A DNA stretch of 64,000 nucleotides from Vanilla planifolia (Eukaryota > Streptophyta > Magnoliopsida > Asparagales > Orchidaceae). Where the stretch lies: positions 905,771-969,770 of the forward strand of contig JAIUJO010000189.1 of the NCBI GenBank assembly GCA_023846275.1. The letters run 5' to 3'. Below the pieces are notes generated by a model. The model was given only the letters and a program-made list of their open reading frames with translations. It made no database searches and was not told the origin of the DNA. How positions within the stretch are numbered: position 1 is the first letter of the stretch; every line of letters begins with the position of its first letter. Positions 61,301 to 64,000 of this stretch are shown piece after piece. A program made the position numbers and the translations under genes.

Positions 61301-63049
61301 GAGTTTGTTTTCCTTTGACTGCTTGTGTGTGAGTATGTGAATATGTGTTTTTGTGAATGCGTGTGTGTGTGTCAATATGCTTATGTGTTCATTTGTGTGT
61401 GCAGATATTTGTGCGCCTTTGTGTGCACAAGAACATGTGAATGTATGTGTTTGTGTGTGCATGCATGTGTGTGTGTACATGCCTATATCCTTATGTGCAT
61501 GTTTGTGAGGTGCATGTCTGTGTACATGTGTGGGAGTGTGTGGGAGTGTGTGCATGCATGTATGGCCCTATGTGAGCATGTGTGTGTGCATGTGTGTTCA
61601 TATGTGTGTGTTTGTGTGCACATGCATGTGCATCTGTGTGTGTGTGTGCATGTGTGTATGTACATATGCACTTCTATGCAGGTGCATGTGTGTGTGTTCG
61701 TGCATGCATCAGTGTGTGTATGTGCACATGTGTCTATATGTCTTAGCACATGTGTGTTTATGTTTTTATGTTGGCATGCATGCATGTGTAGGTGTTTGGA
61801 CATGTGTGTGTGTGTATGCATGTGTGCATACTTGTTCGTGGGTATGTGTGTGTGTGTGTGTGTTCATGTGAGTGTATCTGCACATGTGTAGGTGTGCGTG
61901 ATGTATATGTGCATGTGTGCATGTGTTTGCTTGTCCTTGAGGCTATATGTGTCTATGTGGATCTTTGAACTTAAGTGCATGTGTGTCTGTTTGAGCCTAT
62001 GCATGCATGTTTGTGTTCTAATGCGAATGTTGTGTGAGCATGTGTCTATGTAGGTGTATGCATGTGCATGTGTATGTGTGTGTATAGCAGGGTATGTATG
62101 TTTTTGCAAGCATTTTTGTTTGTGTGTCTGTGCGCATGTTTGTGTGCAGGTGTGTACATGCGTGTATGTATACGTGTATGTGTATTTGTGCATCTGTGTA
62201 CGTTTGTAAGTGTGTGCATATGTCCTTGTTGTGCATGCTGTGCGAGTGTTCAAGCATTCATGTGTGCATGTGTGTGAGTGGCTTGGTATGTGTTTTTGTG
62301 CCTGTGTGTGTAAATGTGAGTGTGCAAGTGTGTGCATGTACATGTATGAATTTTTGCATACATATGTGCATCTCTGTGTGCACATGTTTTTGTTTCTCTA
62401 TGTGCATGCTCACATAGGTGTATGAAATATTTTGTGTGTTGTGTGTGTGTTTATATATGCATATGTGTTTGTATGGGTGTGCTTTTGTTTTTATGTAAGT
62501 GCATCTATGTGTGTGTGTAATGCATGTGTGTATTCATGTGCATGTGTGTGCATGTGTGTGTACTTATGTTTGTGCAAATGTGCATGTTTGTGTGAGTAGG
62601 CATTGTGTGTGTGTTTTTGTGCATCCATGTGTTTTTTGTGTGCATGTGTGCATGTGTGTGGCTGTTTGTGTGCATGCATTTGTGTGCATAAGGGTGCATA
62701 TGAATGCATACAAGTGTGCATTTATTTATCTGCATGTGCATCAGTGCGTCTCTATGCATGTGCTTGTGTATGTTTGTGTATACGCATGCGTGTGCATGTG
62801 CTTGTACTCATATGTGTGTTTGTGATTATTTGTGTATGGGTGTGTGTGCATGTGTTTGTGTGTACCTTTTGTATGTGTACTTTGTGTGTACATGGGTGAG
62901 TGCATGGTGCTATTGTGTATGTATTCATGTGTGTTTGTGTGTATGCATGTGTGAGTGTGTGTTAGTGTTTTGTGTGATTGTGTTTGTGTGTTTACATGCA
63001 TCCATATGTAGAAGTGTGCTTGTGTTTATGTGTGTGCACACATGCTTGA

Positions 63050-63050
<1 letters not shown>

Positions 63051-63080
<30 letters not shown>

Positions 63081-63090
63081 TGTGTGTGTG
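63051..63090 (-). repeat. Long TG run with one interruption
   Basis: TG dinucleotides fill 63,051-63,090 with a single TA step at about 63,073. This is the longest nearly pure dinucleotide tract I see in block D and a strong candidate for Z-DNA formation. Confidence 0.85.
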
Positions 63091-64000
63091 CATGTTTGTG
63101 CATAAGGTGCATGTTTTTAAGTGCATTGTGTAGATGTGTGTGTGTGTGTGCACACATGTATGTGAGTGTGTGCTTTTGTTCATTATTTCCTATGTGTGTA
63201 TTTATGTATGTGTGCTTGCACATGTATTGCTATATGTTTTTGTGTGTGTGTGCATGTGTGTCTACCAATGTGTGTGTCTACATGATGTTTATATATCTGT
63301 GTGTGTGTGTCCACCTATGTGCATGTGTGTTATTGTGTGTCTGCATGTGTGGGTGCATGCATGCATACATTTCAAGCATGTGTTCAAGAATGCTCGTGCA
63401 TATATATGTGTGTGTAGGTGTGCTTGTGCATGTGAGCATGCAAGTGCTAGTGCGAGTATGTGTGCATGTACATGTAATGTTTACATGCATGCGTGCATGT
63501 GTGTGTGCTTGTTTGTTTCTTTGTGTGTGTACTCCAATGGGTGTATGCATTTGTGTATGTGTGTGTTCTGTGTGAATGTGTGCATGTATGCATATGTGTT
63601 TGTGTGGGTGTGCCTATGTTTGCATCTATGTGTGAGCATGCATGTGTGTATGCATGTGCATCTGTGTGTGCATTTGTGCCAATGTGTGTACCTATTTTTG
63701 TGCATGTGTGTGCATTTGTGTAGGTGTACGTGTGTTTGTATAAGTGGACAATGCGTGTGTGTACATATGCTTATGTGTGTATGTGTTTGTGTGCATATGT
63801 GTGTGTGTGTGTGTGTGCATGTGCCTGATTGTGTCTATGTATGTATTTGAGTGCATGTGGGTGCATGCAAGTGTGTGTGGGTGAGCATTTCTAAGTGTGT
63901 GCACATGCATTTGTACAGGTCTATCAATGTGTGTATGCTTGAGCATGTGTGTGTGCATATGTTTGTGTGTTTGTGTGTGGTTGTGTGTGTGGGTGTATAT

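Larger units (their letters stand above)
56881..64000 (-). repeat. Block D: degenerate TG-rich array running off the window
   Basis: The texture is as in block B. The region about 57,012-57,170 resembles the reverse complement of about 36,770-36,925, sharing a TTTGGAA word, a CATGTAG word and the order of CATGCA words. About 58,385-58,460 loosely resembles the reverse complement of 54,570-54,640, sharing the GATCA/GATCT word. Block D is therefore probably block C material in inverted orientation. A patch at about 61,225-61,325 (ACTATTTCTACAACTGAG, later GTTTTCCTTTGACTG) is not TG-like. No gene is seen; the open frames are low-complexity. Confidence 0.9.

Noticed and set aside
1..64000. CRISPR array or bacterial satellite
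   Set aside because: There are no regularly spaced identical repeats with unique spacers, no cas-like genes and no coding genes at all. The texture and scale are eukaryotic.
1..64000. Telomeric or subtelomeric array
   Set aside because: No TTTAGGG, TTAGGG or similar G-rich telomere tract is seen on either strand. TG-rich irregular yeast-type telomeres contain GG/GGG steps at high density, which are absent here.

Overview
This 64 kb window looks like non-coding eukaryotic nuclear DNA made almost entirely of one highly degenerate, strand-asymmetric CA/TG-rich repeat family. The basic texture is short runs of CA broken by ATGCAC-, ATACAC- and AAACAC-like words, with almost no CpG. I find no convincing protein-coding gene, rRNA, tRNA, transposon protein, CRISPR array, bacterial operon or plant-type telomere repeat. 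Many long open frames exist, up to 338 codons, but all translate to His/Thr/Met (CA strand) or Cys/Val/Met (TG strand) low-complexity peptides. They are a by-product of a repeat that rarely spells a stop codon. The AT-rich spacer resembles ordinary plant intergenic DNA to my eye, so a plant nuclear genome is my best guess, but this is a weak inference and no species can be named.

The layout is four long blocks of alternating orientation. Block A (1-15,895) has the CA strand on top. It is followed by an AT-rich, non-CA spacer (15,896-18,683) that carries its own 70-71 bp tandem repeat. Block B (18,684-30,201) has the TG strand on top. After a ~90 bp AT-rich island (30,202-30,287), block C (30,288-56,880) is CA again. 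At 56,881 the polarity flips once more, with no spacer and through a 20 bp near-palindrome, into TG block D (56,881-64,000).

The array is not featureless. Reading A against the reverse complement of B shows a real, diverged inverted duplication: about 8.8-15.9 kb pairs with about 21.2-30.2 kb at roughly 85-95% identity in sampled segments, so it forms a large imperfect palindrome around the AT-rich spacer. Block C holds nested direct repeats. These are a ~1.8 kb higher-order unit repeated three times (41.85-46.0 kb), a ~0.5 kb duplication (36.15-37.0 kb), a ~1.8 kb segment repeated 20 kb downstream (33.3-35.1 versus 53.2-55.1 kb), and a 161 bp tandem duplication that reads as exact (52,705-53,026). 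The window is therefore a multi-scale satellite-like locus: a basic CA-rich word, kb-scale higher-order units, and repeated inversions of whole arrays. No genes act together here; any function would be structural (Z-DNA, hairpin or cruciform formation, heterochromatin) or through non-coding transcripts.
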